42,208 nt of DNA from Nitrospira sp. (GCA_024998685.1 JACOEH010000041.1:1-42208), one strand, 5' to 3'; counted from the stretch's first letter, positions 25,930 through 35,052 are shown. The notes: a model not told the origin generated them from the sequence alone. Made by a program: numbers and translations.

Positions 25930-26411
25930 CCTTGAGCGTCTTGAACGTACCCATAAAGTACGAAGAGAGGACGGTCACCACAACATCAGGCTCGCCGCCT
26001 GAAGTCCACGGTGCATTCTTACCATCCACTCAACTGTTTGAGTTTGTGTTAACCAGCCTGCTGGAGGAGACACTCAACGAGCTTGTGGGGGGTCATAGCC
26101 GTGTCGAAAAACACAGCTATTGTGAAAGAAGGTGGACTCTGGAAAAAAGCCGCAATAAGACATGACGCTCGCGTTCCACTTTCTCGAGCTGCCGAACCGG
26201 TACCCTTTCGGCGGCATCGCCCGTATACCTAACTATATAGTGACGGCGCGCGAAAGAAAACCGCCCGTGGCTGACAAAACGCTGAAGTGGACGGTTGCCA
26301 AAGAATTACAGGTCGTCTATAGGCGGTGGCAGAAAGGCGGTCCGCAATGCCTACTGACGCTTCATTCCGCCAAGATTGCTGAATGGATCGCATCGACGGC
26401 CTTTCTGATTA
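25930..26411. other. 482-bp stretch without a confident gene
   Basis: A plus-strand frame of 93 codons (26162-26443) crosses the end of the ABC ATPase gene but has no ribosome-binding site, signal peptide or known motif. The stretch joins the accessory block to the znuC side and could be a breakpoint of an insertion. Confidence 0.35.
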
Positions 26412-27203
26412 TTAGTGGTGATGGTGATAATCTTCGACGATGACGAGATCCTTCTCCGTAATAACGAGGTCTTTGCCGTACACCTGGTGAAGAATTTCGG
26501 GTTTGAGCACTTCAGCCGGAGATGCTGCGGCGAAGAGTCTGGTCTTGAGAAGAACCAACCGATCCACCCGTGAGCGGATCATATTAATGTCGTGCGTAAT
26601 AAGGAGGACCGTGAGTTTGAGTTCGTCATGGAGGTGCTGGACTAACTCAATGACATTGTGTTGAGTGGTGATATCCAGACCGGTCGTCGGTTCATCCAAT
26701 ATCAAGACCTTGGGTTGCTGGGCCAGCGCCCTGGCGATGAAAACGCGTTGTTGCTGGCCGCCGGACAGCTGGCCGAGAGCATTATCCTTGTGAGAGTCCA
26801 TTCCGACCTGAGCCAGCGCCTCCATCGCGATGTCACGATCCTTCCTCCCTGGGCGCTTGAACAGGCCCAGCGCTCCATAACGACCCATCATGACCGTTTC
26901 GAAAACCGTCACCGGAAAATTCCGATCGACGACTCCTTTCTGCGGGAGGTAGCCGATTTTGGCGCGATGGTGGCAGCGGAGTTCGTCACAGGCACAGTCG
27001 AAGATATGAAGATGGCCCTCCACTGGAGCGAGAAGTCCCAGGACGGCGCGACACAGCGTCGTCTTGCCTGATCCGTTTGGGCCGATGACCCCCACGAACT
27101 CGCCTTCATAGATGGCCAACGAAATATCTTTGAGCGCGATGAGCCCAGGAAATCCGAAGGAGGCATGGTCGAAACGGATAATGGGCTCGCGGGGGTCAGA
27201 CAC
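26412..27203 (-). CDS. znuC: metal ABC transporter ATP-binding protein (ZnuC/MntA-like)
   Basis: A 263-residue ATPase. Walker A is GPNGSGKTT, the Q-loop is YLPQKG, the signature is LSGGQQQRVFIARAL, Walker B is VLILDEPTTGLD, and the switch His is in LLITHDINMIRSRV. It powers zinc or manganese import with the binding protein 38 bp upstream. It ends in VEDYHHHH, a natural histidine tail that may sense metal. The partner permease is not adjacent, but lies at 20097. Confidence 0.95.
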   Translation of the reverse strand: MSDPREPIIRFDHASFGFPGLIALKDISLAIYEGEFVGVIGPNGSGKTTLCRAVLGLLAPVEGHLHIFDCACDELRCHHRAKIGYLPQKGVVDRNFPVTVFETVMMGRYGALGLFKRPGRKDRDIAMEALAQVGMDSHKDNALGQLSGGQQQRVFIARALAQQPKVLILDEPTTGLDITTQHNVIELVQHLHDELKLTVLLITHDINMIRSRVDRLVLLKTRLFAAASPAEVLKPEILHQVYGKDLVITEKDLVIVEDYHHHH

Positions 27204-27241
27204 GGGATCCGAAGCTCCTTCCGGCGGTAAGACGATAATGG

Positions 27242-28192
27242 CTACGAGGTCGTTTCCAACGCACCGGCTAATTGGAGCACATCATAGCGAAGCATGTCGA
27301 GATAGGTCTCGGTTCCCGCCAAACCGCCCGGCATCGTCGTCAAGACGACGACGTGGGCCTTGGTTTCTCTCGCCAGCAGCTCCGGAAGTCGTTGGCTGAG
27401 TTGAACCTCGGAGGCAATAACCCTGATATTCTCCTTTCTTATCTTGTCGATGAGAGAATGCAAGTGAAGGGCAGACGGTTCTGTACCCGATTGCATCTGA
27501 ATCGTGCCGACAATGTCGAGGTTGAATCGCTTTGCCAAATAAGGCCACGCTGGATGATGGACGATGAAACGCCGGTCGGACAGCCGCTGAGTACGCGCGA
27601 ACAGTTCATGTTGCAACTGCCCCAGCCGTTGGAGAAAAGCCGTTTGATTGGTTCGAAATTCTGCCGTGTGGCTCGGGTCCACTTCAATGAGGGCGTCGGT
27701 AATGTGGCGCAGCATGACGGCGACATTCTCAGGGTCCAGCCAGATGTGCGGATTCCCGGCTTCTCCTTCGTGATGCTTCTCTCCATGAGCATCAGCGCCG
27801 TCTCGAATCAGCTCTACTCCTTGGGATGTCGTGATCACGCGTAATGATCGGCTTCCCGCGTTCTTCACCAGCGACGAAACCCAGACCTCGAGTCCCATAC
27901 CGATTTCCAACAACAGCTTGGCTTTCCGGACCGCGACCAGATCGGTGGGCTTGGGCGAATAGGTGTGCTCGTTTTCGTAGCCGCTCAACAAAGAGGTGAC
28001 TCGCACATGAGGGCCACCGACCTGTTCCGTCAAATCCTTCAGGACGGGAATTGTGACCACCACGGGAATCGGATCGCGAGCTTCCGTCATGGCGCCAATG
28101 GGGGTCAGGAAACCGACCAGCACGGCAAGGAGAGAAAAGACAGGTGACTTCCGCACATGGTTGACCTGAAACATCGGGGGGGACGGTATCAT
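27242..28192 (-). CDS. znuA: metal ABC transporter substrate-binding protein (ZnuA/TroA-like)
   Basis: A 316-residue periplasmic protein with signal peptide (SPVFSLLAVLVGFLTPIGAMTEA). The metal site uses His in ENEHTYSPKP, His in NPHIWLDPEN, His in HHPAWPYLAKRF, and an acidic residue in the ASEVQLSQRLPEL segment. A short His/Glu-rich loop (HGEKHHEGEAGNPH) is present, shorter than in E. coli ZnuA. It is followed by znuC after 38 bp. The alternative Met at 28174 is equally likely as the start. Confidence 0.92.
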   Translation of the reverse strand: MIPSPPMFQVNHVRKSPVFSLLAVLVGFLTPIGAMTEARDPIPVVVTIPVLKDLTEQVGGPHVRVTSLLSGYENEHTYSPKPTDLVAVRKAKLLLEIGMGLEVWVSSLVKNAGSRSLRVITTSQGVELIRDGADAHGEKHHEGEAGNPHIWLDPENVAVMLRHITDALIEVDPSHTAEFRTNQTAFLQRLGQLQHELFARTQRLSDRRFIVHHPAWPYLAKRFNLDIVGTIQMQSGTEPSALHLHSLIDKIRKENIRVIASEVQLSQRLPELLARETKAHVVVLTTMPGGLAGTETYLDMLRYDVLQLAGALETTS

Positions 28193-28331
28193 CCGCGTAT
28201 TACGGTGTCAACGAGATCATGAAAGCGATACCGCTCATAGGCCCTGTCCATTCGCTCCTTGACCATACACTAAAGTTCGATTAGCGTAGCACACCCATGG
28301 ACCTCGCAGTATTCGTGCGGGTGGTGAAAGG

Positions 28332-29540
28332 ATGCCGGAGATGAACGTTGTCGGATTGATGTCAGGAACTTCAGCGGACGGGGTCGATGCGGCGCTGGTC
28401 ACCATCGTCCGTCGAAAAGCCGGTCTCCACGTCGGGATGGAGGCGTTTCATTCGCTTCCCTATCCTCGTTCGTTGCAGCAACGAATTCTCTCGGCATCGG
28501 TTTCCGGAACGGTGGCGGATATTTGCCATCTGAACGCGCTCCTAGGCGAATGGTTCGCCGACGCCGCCTTGGGAGTCATTCGGTCGGCTCAATGGTCTCC
28601 TGAGAACGTCGATCTGATCGGATCTCACGGCCAAACGGTGCACCATCTGCCGCATGGCATCAAAGATACACGTGTCGGCGCCATACGCTCCACATTGCAA
28701 ATCGCTGAGCCGGCCGTGATTGCCGAACGCACCGGGATTACGACCGTGGCCGATTTCCGTCCGCGCGACATTGCGGCCGGTGGACAAGGGGCGCCGCTGA
28801 CCCCAGGGGTCCATGCGCTGCTGTTTCGACATGTACGCCGCGCCAGACTCATCGTGAATCTTGGCGGTATCAGCAACGTCACCTACCTCCCCAGCGGATC
28901 AGGCTCTGAGGACCTTGTCGCATTCGACACAGGGCCGGCAAATATGGTTCTTGATGGGGTCATGTCCCGCACCACGAATGGTCGAGCCTCGATGGACCGC
29001 GAGGGACGTTTGGCAGCCAAAGGGCGGGTCGATTCACGATTACTCGCCAAACTCCTTGCCCATCCCTATCTGTCTCAGGCGCCTCCCAAATCGACGGGGC
29101 GTGAGGCGTTCGGCGCGAAAATGCTGGATGAATTACTCAGTTGGCCACAAACACGTCGGTTATCGGTCGAAGATCTTCTGGCCACCTGTAGCCGCTGGAC
29201 TGCCGAAGCGGTCGGTACGGCAAGGCGGTGGATCAAGGAAGGAATCGATGACGTAATCGTGGGCGGAGGCGGTGTCAGGAACCGAGCGATCATGGGATAT
29301 TTAACGGAGGTCTTTGCTCCCGTGCCGGTCACGCCATTTGAGTCACACGGTTGGGACAGTAAGGCGCTGGAATCGGTGGCGTTTGCTGTTCTCGCGTACC
29401 AGACCGTCATGGAACAGTGCGGGAACGTACCGTCGGTCACAGGGGCGGCGTCCCCACGGTTATTGGGTTGCATTGTCCCAAGCGGCCCGCATTGGTATGA
29501 GCGGTTGCGATCTCGCAAAGGCGGAAGTAAAAAGAAATGA
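28332..29540 (+). CDS. anmK: anhydro-N-acetylmuramic acid kinase
   Basis: A 402-residue recycling enzyme that phosphorylates and opens 1,6-anhydro-MurNAc from peptidoglycan turnover. GLMSGTSADGVDAALV is the N-terminal phosphate-1 loop, followed by GSHGQTVHHLP, VADFRPRDIAAGGQGAPLTPG, LNLGGISN-like VNLGGISNVTYL, DTGPANMVLD and VGGGGVRNRAIMGYL. All family blocks are present and length is about 370-400 as expected. AAAGG precedes the start. It overlaps the next gene by four bases (ATGA). Confidence 0.97.
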   Translation: MPEMNVVGLMSGTSADGVDAALVTIVRRKAGLHVGMEAFHSLPYPRSLQQRILSASVSGTVADICHLNALLGEWFADAALGVIRSAQWSPENVDLIGSHGQTVHHLPHGIKDTRVGAIRSTLQIAEPAVIAERTGITTVADFRPRDIAAGGQGAPLTPGVHALLFRHVRRARLIVNLGGISNVTYLPSGSGSEDLVAFDTGPANMVLDGVMSRTTNGRASMDREGRLAAKGRVDSRLLAKLLAHPYLSQAPPKSTGREAFGAKMLDELLSWPQTRRLSVEDLLATCSRWTAEAVGTARRWIKEGIDDVIVGGGGVRNRAIMGYLTEVFAPVPVTPFESHGWDSKALESVAFAVLAYQTVMEQCGNVPSVTGAASPRLLGCIVPSGPHWYERLRSRKGGSKKK

Positions 29541-30043
29541 AAATTCTTCTGGTCGGTGTGGTCATTGCCGTGATCGTCGGCCTTTGGCGCTATCTGCTGA
29601 ACGCACACCGAAGAAAGAAGCAGACATCGCTGCTTGCCGTTCCTCCCGGCGTCACCATCGGCTCTACCCCATTGCTCGAGAAAGAGGAGATCGCGTTGTA
29701 TGGCCTCCTGCAAATGGCCGTCCAAGAGCGCTACCTCGTGTTTAGTCAGGTGCCGTTATGGTCCTTCATAGAAGTCGGAGCGGGGGAAAAGGTGCGTGCC
29801 GATATTTTGCGCCGGATCGCGCTCAAACGAGTCGATTTTGTCTTGGTCCATCCCGGATCGTGTCGCGTCGAGCAGGTCGTGCAGATCGAGCACGAATCTT
29901 CGCAACCTCATCAGGCTGAACGGCAGCACATCATCGAGACAGTGCTCGACGCGGCGGGAATCAAGCTGACGAAGTTACAGCCGAAGCAAGCTCATTCGCT
30001 GCCCGATCTCACAGCTCGACTGGGATTAGCCGAAGAGGAATAA
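29537..30043 (+). CDS. membrane-anchored DUF2726 protein
   Basis: A 168-residue protein. Residues 2-20 form a membrane anchor (ILLVGVVIAVIVGLW). From about 45 the sequence LLEKEEIALYGLLQMAVQERYLVFSQVPLWSFIEV followed by LKRVDFVLVHPGSCRVEQVVQIE matches DUF2726, a restriction-endonuclease-like fold often fused to nuclease or topoisomerase-type proteins. The D and E in DFVLVHP and VVQIE could be catalytic. Function unknown. It is translationally coupled to anmK. Confidence 0.75.
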   Translation: MKILLVGVVIAVIVGLWRYLLNAHRRKKQTSLLAVPPGVTIGSTPLLEKEEIALYGLLQMAVQERYLVFSQVPLWSFIEVGAGEKVRADILRRIALKRVDFVLVHPGSCRVEQVVQIEHESSQPHQAERQHIIETVLDAAGIKLTKLQPKQAHSLPDLTARLGLAEEE

Positions 30044-30273
30044 CGGCGAAAGCTGCTTGGCAGGTGTGACACCAGGACGGCAGCAGGATTTTGATAAAAA
30101 GGTACTTCGAGTTCATGAAGTGTTCCTTGTCCAATGACTCTTAGGCGCGGCTATCCCATGGTGTATCGATCCACCCACGCAACTTTCAGCTATGACTGTC
30201 TGTGACGTACAGAGACTGCCGCATCTCTAACGGGAAGCTGTAGACTGCTTCAGCATAGAGTGAGGTGGGTGAG

Positions 30274-30481
30274 CTAAAGCGTACCCAAAACTTCCCGAAA
30301 CTGTTCAGGGTTCAGCTCAATCTCGCGTAGGATCTCTCGGATGAGTGGCCGGGCGAGATCTCGGCCCGGGTGATGTGGGACCGTGGTCGTTCGGCCGTCG
30401 GGATGTCGATAGAAGACATGACTGCCCTTCTGACGAATGACGCGGAAGCCAAGTGCGAGCAACCACGCTCAGCCGCGTCAT
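30274..30481 (-). pseudogene. hicA: hicA toxin gene, N-terminally damaged
   Basis: The body encodes LLALGFRVIRQKGSHVFYRHPDGRTTTVPHHPGRDLARPLIREILREIELNPEQF, a clear HicA mRNA-interferase with the catalytic His in GSHVFYRH. Normally about 15 residues precede this. The expected start, ATG at 30481, overlaps the hicB stop as ATGA and begins MTRLS, but it is not in frame with the body. About 25 bases appear to be missing. Only a TTG at 30462 would give a 62-residue protein lacking the first helix. Likely inactive. Confidence 0.8.
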
Positions 30482-30696
30482 ACGGCGACATCAATCTGCT
30501 GCAAGCCGACAAAGCGGGGTAAATCATCCAGGTTGCCCTGATACTCTTTCACACACAGCGTGATCACTTCTTTCAAATTCTCGTGAAGTTCATCAAGCGT
30601 TCGTCCTTGGCTATGGGCTCCAGGCATACCGGGGATCACCCCCACATACAATTTTGCTTCAGGATCCCATTCCACATAGGCGGAAAATGTTTTCAT
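30478..30696 (-). CDS. hicB: HicB-family antitoxin
   Basis: A 72-residue antitoxin. TFSAYVEWDPEAKLYVGVIPGMPGAHSQGRTLDELHENLKEVITLCVKEY is the HicB partial RNase-H-like fold that covers HicA. It has no C-terminal DNA-binding extension, so autoregulation may be weak. GGAGG-type sequence precedes the ATG. It lies upstream of the damaged hicA. Confidence 0.88.
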   Translation of the reverse strand: MKTFSAYVEWDPEAKLYVGVIPGMPGAHSQGRTLDELHENLKEVITLCVKEYQGNLDDLPRFVGLQQIDVAV

Positions 30697-30984
30697 CAGT
30701 GCACCTCCACCAACAAGCCCACTATGTAAAGATTAAGGCCAAAATCGCCACACTTTCATTGAACATATGGGTGTAATTATACGGCACCATCGGACAGGCT
30801 AGCCATGAATATTCAGCGATTGTGCTGACAGCCTGAAGTCCCGAGGAGGATCCTAGTGGACTACAGGATTGCGCCGGACGCAATGGGCGAGCAAGTTGTC
30901 GTATTGCGAGACGTCGTAAATAAAGCTCCGACCTTTTTATTCGACCCCCGACCTGAGCCTCTTCTTTCCTATTTTGGCTGCGAC
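30697..30984. other. 288-bp stretch with no confident gene
   Basis: No gene recognised. A GAGGAGGA precedes a GTG at 30856 which opens a 94-codon plus-strand frame, but this runs antisense to a better-supported frameshifted gene and shows no family. Confidence 0.3.
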
Positions 30985-31535
30985 TCACTGAACGACCCAC
31001 TCTGTACGAAAATTGAGAGGATCAAAGGTCAGAAAAGCAAAAAGCCTTCTTTTCTCATTTCTGAACTTCAGCGGGGGTATATCGATGGGAAGCCCTTGTC
31101 TCTCAAGACCCTTGAGAAACACCGTAAAGTGCTGATCTGAGTCAAGTGTTTTCGTATCGAACATCACGCCCACGAACACTTCTGCAGAAATGGAAAATGG
31201 ACTAAGTGAGATGTTTAGGCTGTTCGCGTTTAGCAGGTGTTTGTCGAGGTCAGACTTGTCACGGATGGCGTCCGCGACGAGCAGGGGTGGGCCTTGGCTT
31301 GGGACTCCCAGATGGGAAAGATAGGGACTAACGGGCCTCCAACCGCAAACACTCTGTTATTTTGCGGGACAATTCCGATTGTTACCGAATCCAAGGTAAG
31401 CTTCGATGAGTTTTTGCTATTAGGTAGTTGCATCTTACTCCGATCACTCGTCCCTATTATTGTGCATCCTTGTCCTAGCAAGGTGGAAAGAATAGCGACG
31501 CAAGAAAGATATGGCATTCGTTTGGTGAATATCAC
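30985..31535 (-). pseudogene. frameshifted lipoprotein gene
   Basis: The 5' part starts at GTG 31535 behind AAGGGGG and encodes MIFTKRMPYLSCVAILSTLL then GQGC, a lipobox, followed by a domain ending VGGPLVPIFPIW. Past about 31325 the frame degenerates (SQAKAHPCSSRTPSV) to a stop. A second frame of the same strand then continues as LGVPSQGPPLLVADAIRDKSDLDKHLLNAN... and FRTEWVVQ to 30985 in sensible protein sequence. One base inserted or lost near 31320-31330 would join both. The protein family is unrecognised. Confidence 0.6.
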
Positions 31536-31600
31536 ATATGCCCCCTTACACAACTCCGTTGCCGTAGAAAGACGAACCGCTTCAATCGAACATGGATTTC

Positions 31601-32092
31601 CTACGGCGATTGACTCGTCGAGTCTTCTGGACTTGGAGTAGCCTCGATGACTTTGCGAGCGAGTTCTGCTTCCTGGCTATCCGGGTATTGAGCCACCACT
31701 CGGTCGAACATGAGCCGTGCCGTCTCGTGATCCCCCAGTTTCGTGTAGGTCTGGCCGAGCTTCAGTGTGGAAGCCGCCAATTTGGGGCTGAGCGGGTAAT
31801 TGGACACGACGTCATAGAACGACTTGAGCGCGTCTCGATATCGTCCCATGCGATACTGACATTCTCCGATCCAATATTGCGCATTGGCTGCTAAGGCGGA
31901 TTCGCTATGCAGCTCAATGAAGAGTCGGAAACCTGCCATAGCTGCTTTGTAGTCGCGGTGCTTAAATTCTTCCATGACGCGATCGTATAATCGGGGGGTC
32001 GTATCCTGCCGCTGCGCAGGGGTAGCCAAGGACTGGTCGACCGAGAAGAACATAAATAGCAGCAAGAGAATTCCGATCCATTTGCGGAACAT
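31601..32092 (-). CDS. CpoB/YbgF-like periplasmic TPR protein
   Basis: A 163-residue exported protein. The signal peptide is MFRKWIGILLLLFMFFSVDQSLA. Repeats follow the YbgF C-terminal pattern: YDRVMEEFKHRDYKAAMAGFRLFIELHSESALAANAQYWIGECQYRMGRYRDALKSFYDVV and TLKLGQTYTKLGDHETARLMFDRVV. CpoB coordinates outer-membrane constriction with cell-wall synthesis in other bacteria. GGAGG precedes the Met at 32092. The N-terminal coiled coil of CpoB is absent. Confidence 0.82.
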   Translation of the reverse strand: MFRKWIGILLLLFMFFSVDQSLATPAQRQDTTPRLYDRVMEEFKHRDYKAAMAGFRLFIELHSESALAANAQYWIGECQYRMGRYRDALKSFYDVVSNYPLSPKLAASTLKLGQTYTKLGDHETARLMFDRVVAQYPDSQEAELARKVIEATPSPEDSTSQSP

Positions 32093-32367
32093 AACAAACC
32101 TCCATCTTCTCACATGGCAGTCGAGGTACTTACGCAATCGGTATGCCAGAGCGTCGAACACTCACGAATGAGAAATGCTGAGAAAACAGGATTTTTCTCG
32201 ATCCGGGAAACCGTCGGTCTTGAGGTTTTCAAGGGGCGTGTAGCCGAAGACACAGGTTTGTACAAAGTGGTCCAAATCCCTTAATCTGAGAATTCGGTAT
32301 GTTCGGTATGTAATGAGCTCGCTTCCCGTGTAGGTCGAAAAAATAAACATCTCCTGAGGAACGTATC

Positions 32368-33159
32368 GTGAGTGACGAAGCCATTCCGGGCAACCCCTTG
32401 GGCGGGCGCACATTGGTTGTCGATCGAGTCGATCGGTACTGTTATCCGACTCCGAGCGCGGCGCTGAAGGATGTCGGTGAATCGGACCAGGTCTATGTCC
32501 GTCCCGGGATCTATGAGGATAAGCTGGTCGTCACTCAACGACCGGTGCGGCTTGTCGGTGCCGGACGGGATAAGGTCCAAATCTTCTGCCGGCGTAGCGG
32601 GCCTCTGTATCTACAAGAAGTCCCGGAGGGGTGGATTACCGGCATCACGTTCCGCTATGTCGGCAGCGACCAGCATTCGGCTCTCAATATCCTCAACTCC
32701 ACCTGCATCATCACACAGTGCCGAGCGATGGAAGGGATCTTGTCGGGAGTGGTGCTGTATGGGCCGGAATGTCGGGTCGCATTCACCGACAACGAAGTGT
32801 GTCGCAACCGGGAGTCGGGCATTTTCGTCTTTGCGGGTGCTCAACCGCGAGTGGCTGGCAATCGCTGTGTCGAGAATCACCATTTCGGCATCGCGGTCCG
32901 TGATCCGGGCAGTCGCCCGGAGCTGGTGCGGAATCTGTGTGAAGAAAACATGCTGAGCGGCATGCTCTTGTTCCAGCACGCCGAAGGGTTGCTTGTCGAT
33001 AATGTCTGTCGCAATAATCAGCACTGGGGTATCGTCATGACACCCGATTCGCATCCCCACCCGGCGCCACCGGCTCTTTCTACGATGAATCGACTTGACC
33101 CGAATCCTATGGGCACGTATTCAATCTCAGATCAACCGCTCGCTCAGATCGGTCGATGA
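32368..33159 (+). CDS. right-handed beta-helix protein (NosD/pectate-lyase-like)
   Basis: A 263-residue protein starting at GTG. From about 45 to 225 it has parallel beta-helix coils of about 22 residues, for example NILNSTCIITQCRAMEGILSGVVLYGPECRVAFTDNEVCRNRESGIFVFAGAQPRVAGNRCVENHHFGIAVRD. Such folds bind or process polysaccharide. No catalytic residues could be assigned and there is no signal peptide, so it may be cytosolic. TGAGGA precedes the start. Confidence 0.75.
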   Translation: MSDEAIPGNPLGGRTLVVDRVDRYCYPTPSAALKDVGESDQVYVRPGIYEDKLVVTQRPVRLVGAGRDKVQIFCRRSGPLYLQEVPEGWITGITFRYVGSDQHSALNILNSTCIITQCRAMEGILSGVVLYGPECRVAFTDNEVCRNRESGIFVFAGAQPRVAGNRCVENHHFGIAVRDPGSRPELVRNLCEENMLSGMLLFQHAEGLLVDNVCRNNQHWGIVMTPDSHPHPAPPALSTMNRLDPNPMGTYSISDQPLAQIGR

Positions 33160-33189
33160 CAACAGCCGAAAGCCGACGAAGGTAGAGGA

Positions 33190-34116
33190 TCATGAATTCA
33201 AGCGGGTGGGAGAAGACGAATCATGTGGAATGTGAAACTGAAATGAACTTCCTCCCTGCTGCTTGGCCCGATACATGGCGGCATCGGCATGCTTCAAGAG
33301 CTCATCGACTTCGTGATCATCGATCGGGTAGACGGTAATGCCGATACTGACTCCGATCAGCGCCTTGTGCTCCCCAATGTGGAACGGCTCCGCCAATAAC
33401 TTGGTGATTCGCTGTGCGACAAGCGTGATATCTTCTTCGCACGTGAGGCCTTCAAGGATGATCGTGAACTCATCTCCTCCCATGCGGGCGACCGTGTCCA
33501 CTTCGCGCACACACTCTTGAAGTCGTTCCGCGACGGCCTTCAAAAGCTGATCACCGACATTGTGTCCCATGGTATCGTTCACCGGTTTGAATTGATCGAG
33601 ATCGAGCAGCATGAGCCCGAGAGGCTGTTGGAGCCGTTTGCTGCGCGCCATGGCTTGGATAAGGCGATCACGAAACAAGGTGCGGTTCACCAGGCCCGTC
33701 AGCTGATCATATTGAGCAAGGTAGGTCAGCCGCTCTTCAGCCCGTTTTCGTTCAATGGCATACCGGATGGAGCGGGCCAATAGCTCCGACTGCCCCTGTC
33801 CCTTGATGAGGTAATCCTGCGCACCGTTCTGGACAACTTGTAACGCGAGCGTCTGATCATTGAGCCCGCTCAGCACGATGATGGCGATTGTAGGATTCGC
33901 GGCTTGCATTTGACGGACTGTTGAAAGCCCATAGCCGTCCGGGAGCGACAGATCCAACAGGACGGCATCGAAGCGTGCACGGGCCAGGCGCGCAAAGGCG
34001 TCACTCAAGCAGGTTACATGGAGGATATCGAATTCTTCCGTGCCCCATTCCGCCAAGGTGTCCTTGGTCAGACGCGCATCGATGTCGTTGTCTTCGACTA
34101 ATAAGATCTTGATCAT
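33190..34116 (-). CDS. response regulator with GGDEF diguanylate cyclase
   Basis: A 308-residue two-domain protein. The receiver (1-125) has EDNDID, phosphoacceptor Asp55 in AVLLDLSLPDG, and Lys105 in DYLIKG. A linker RKRAEERLTYLAQYDQLTGLVNR leads to a GGDEF domain with MGGDEF at 213-217, an intact active site for cyclic di-GMP synthesis. The inhibitory I-site RXXD (REVD, 204-207) lies five residues before. Its histidine kinase is not in the window. Confidence 0.94.
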   Translation of the reverse strand: MIKILLVEDNDIDARLTKDTLAEWGTEEFDILHVTCLSDAFARLARARFDAVLLDLSLPDGYGLSTVRQMQAANPTIAIIVLSGLNDQTLALQVVQNGAQDYLIKGQGQSELLARSIRYAIERKRAEERLTYLAQYDQLTGLVNRTLFRDRLIQAMARSKRLQQPLGLMLLDLDQFKPVNDTMGHNVGDQLLKAVAERLQECVREVDTVARMGGDEFTIILEGLTCEEDITLVAQRITKLLAEPFHIGEHKALIGVSIGITVYPIDDHEVDELLKHADAAMYRAKQQGGSSFQFHIPHDSSSPTRLNS

Positions 34117-34408
34117 CGCGTTCCGGGCCAGAACTCCCTCCCTTATTCCTCCCGACCACTACGTCACGCACATGATAAGTATAGCGAAAGACCATGAATC
34201 AACAAGAGAATCGCCGAAGTAGGCCTGCTATTTGTAACATGACTCGGCTCCATGGGAGGAATGCCCTCACCTGTCTTATGGGACACTCTCAGATGTAGAC
34301 GAGGCAGGTCAATCGGTGGTCCCACCAACTTGGAGGAACGAGGTGAGAGTCTCGGAGTTTGTGGTGTGCCAATTTAATGGAGAAAAGAGCGGGAGATGAA
34401 CAATTGAG
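34117..34408. other. 292-bp gap with no gene
   Basis: No convincing open frame, repeat or RNA was seen between the response-regulator start and the downstream lipoprotein gene. Confidence 0.4.
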
Positions 34409-34750
34409 TCATGAGCCACGAATAATGACATGGGGACTACCAGGGTAGATACCGATTGGGCCATCCGGGGGGCCGATCGCTGCCTCGCAAGCGTACCCTG
34501 GTTCAAAGGGCCATAATAGTGAACGCCCTACAGTATTCCCTCGTATATGAACATACCGCAACGTCACACCCATGCGAGCGGCGTCTTCTTTAACCATTCC
34601 GGTACATTCACCGGGTGTATATCCCCGGCGTGAAATCAGGAGCGGCTCTCCGGAGGCGCTAAAAACGGAAAATTCACTTGCGCATCCTGTTATCAAGCAC
34701 AACACACTCATCATTCCAGTCAGTCGACTCAATCGTGTTTTTGAGCGCAT
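34409..34750 (-). CDS. small lipoprotein, unrecognised
   Basis: A 113-residue exported protein. The signal ends in a lipobox, LCLITGCASE. The mature chain (SVFSASGEPLLISRRGYTPGECTGMVKEDAARMGVTLRYVHIRGN...) has two further cysteines that could form a disulfide. No family was recognised. The Met at 34750 is the best start by signal-peptide shape, although no strong ribosome-binding site is seen. Confidence 0.6.
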   Translation of the reverse strand: MRSKTRLSRLTGMMSVLCLITGCASEFSVFSASGEPLLISRRGYTPGECTGMVKEDAARMGVTLRYVHIRGNTVGRSLLWPFEPGYACEAAIGPPDGPIGIYPGSPHVIIRGS

Positions 34751-35052
34751 GAGAACCGTCTTTTTGGAGACCTTGTGTTGATCCCAGAAACAGCTACACC
34801 AAACCATAACACGAAAGCCGACCGTCAATCGACCGGAGGAAAAGTTTTTTTCCTCGACTGTAGACGGGGGGATTCCTGCCGAAATTGCCTCCGTCTCGGC
34901 AAAAATTTCCATCCTGATATGGCGCTATACAGGCAGCATAGCCATTTGTCGCTATTTCCCGCATCCCTCTCTCTGGCACAGAAGTTGAGGGACACGATCG
35001 AGCCGTTGCTTTTGCTGAGAACAGCGTTTGGGTCGCCGGCGAGGTCCGTCCG
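34751..35052. other. 302-bp divergent promoter region with a hairpin
   Basis: GAGGAAAA (34836-34843) pairs with TTTTCCTC (34848-34855) around a GTTT loop, and TGCCGA pairs with TCGGCA further on (about 34877-34901). These may form mRNA structures ahead of the ZorA-like gene. No gene was found. Confidence 0.4.

Noticed and set aside
26162-26443. 93-codon plus-strand frame
   Set aside because: No ribosome-binding site, overlaps the ABC ATPase gene, and the protein sequence matches nothing known.
30856-31140. 94-codon plus-strand frame behind GAGGAGGA
   Set aside because: Good ribosome-binding site, but it lies opposite a frameshifted lipoprotein gene whose coding sequence makes better protein; kept only as a note.
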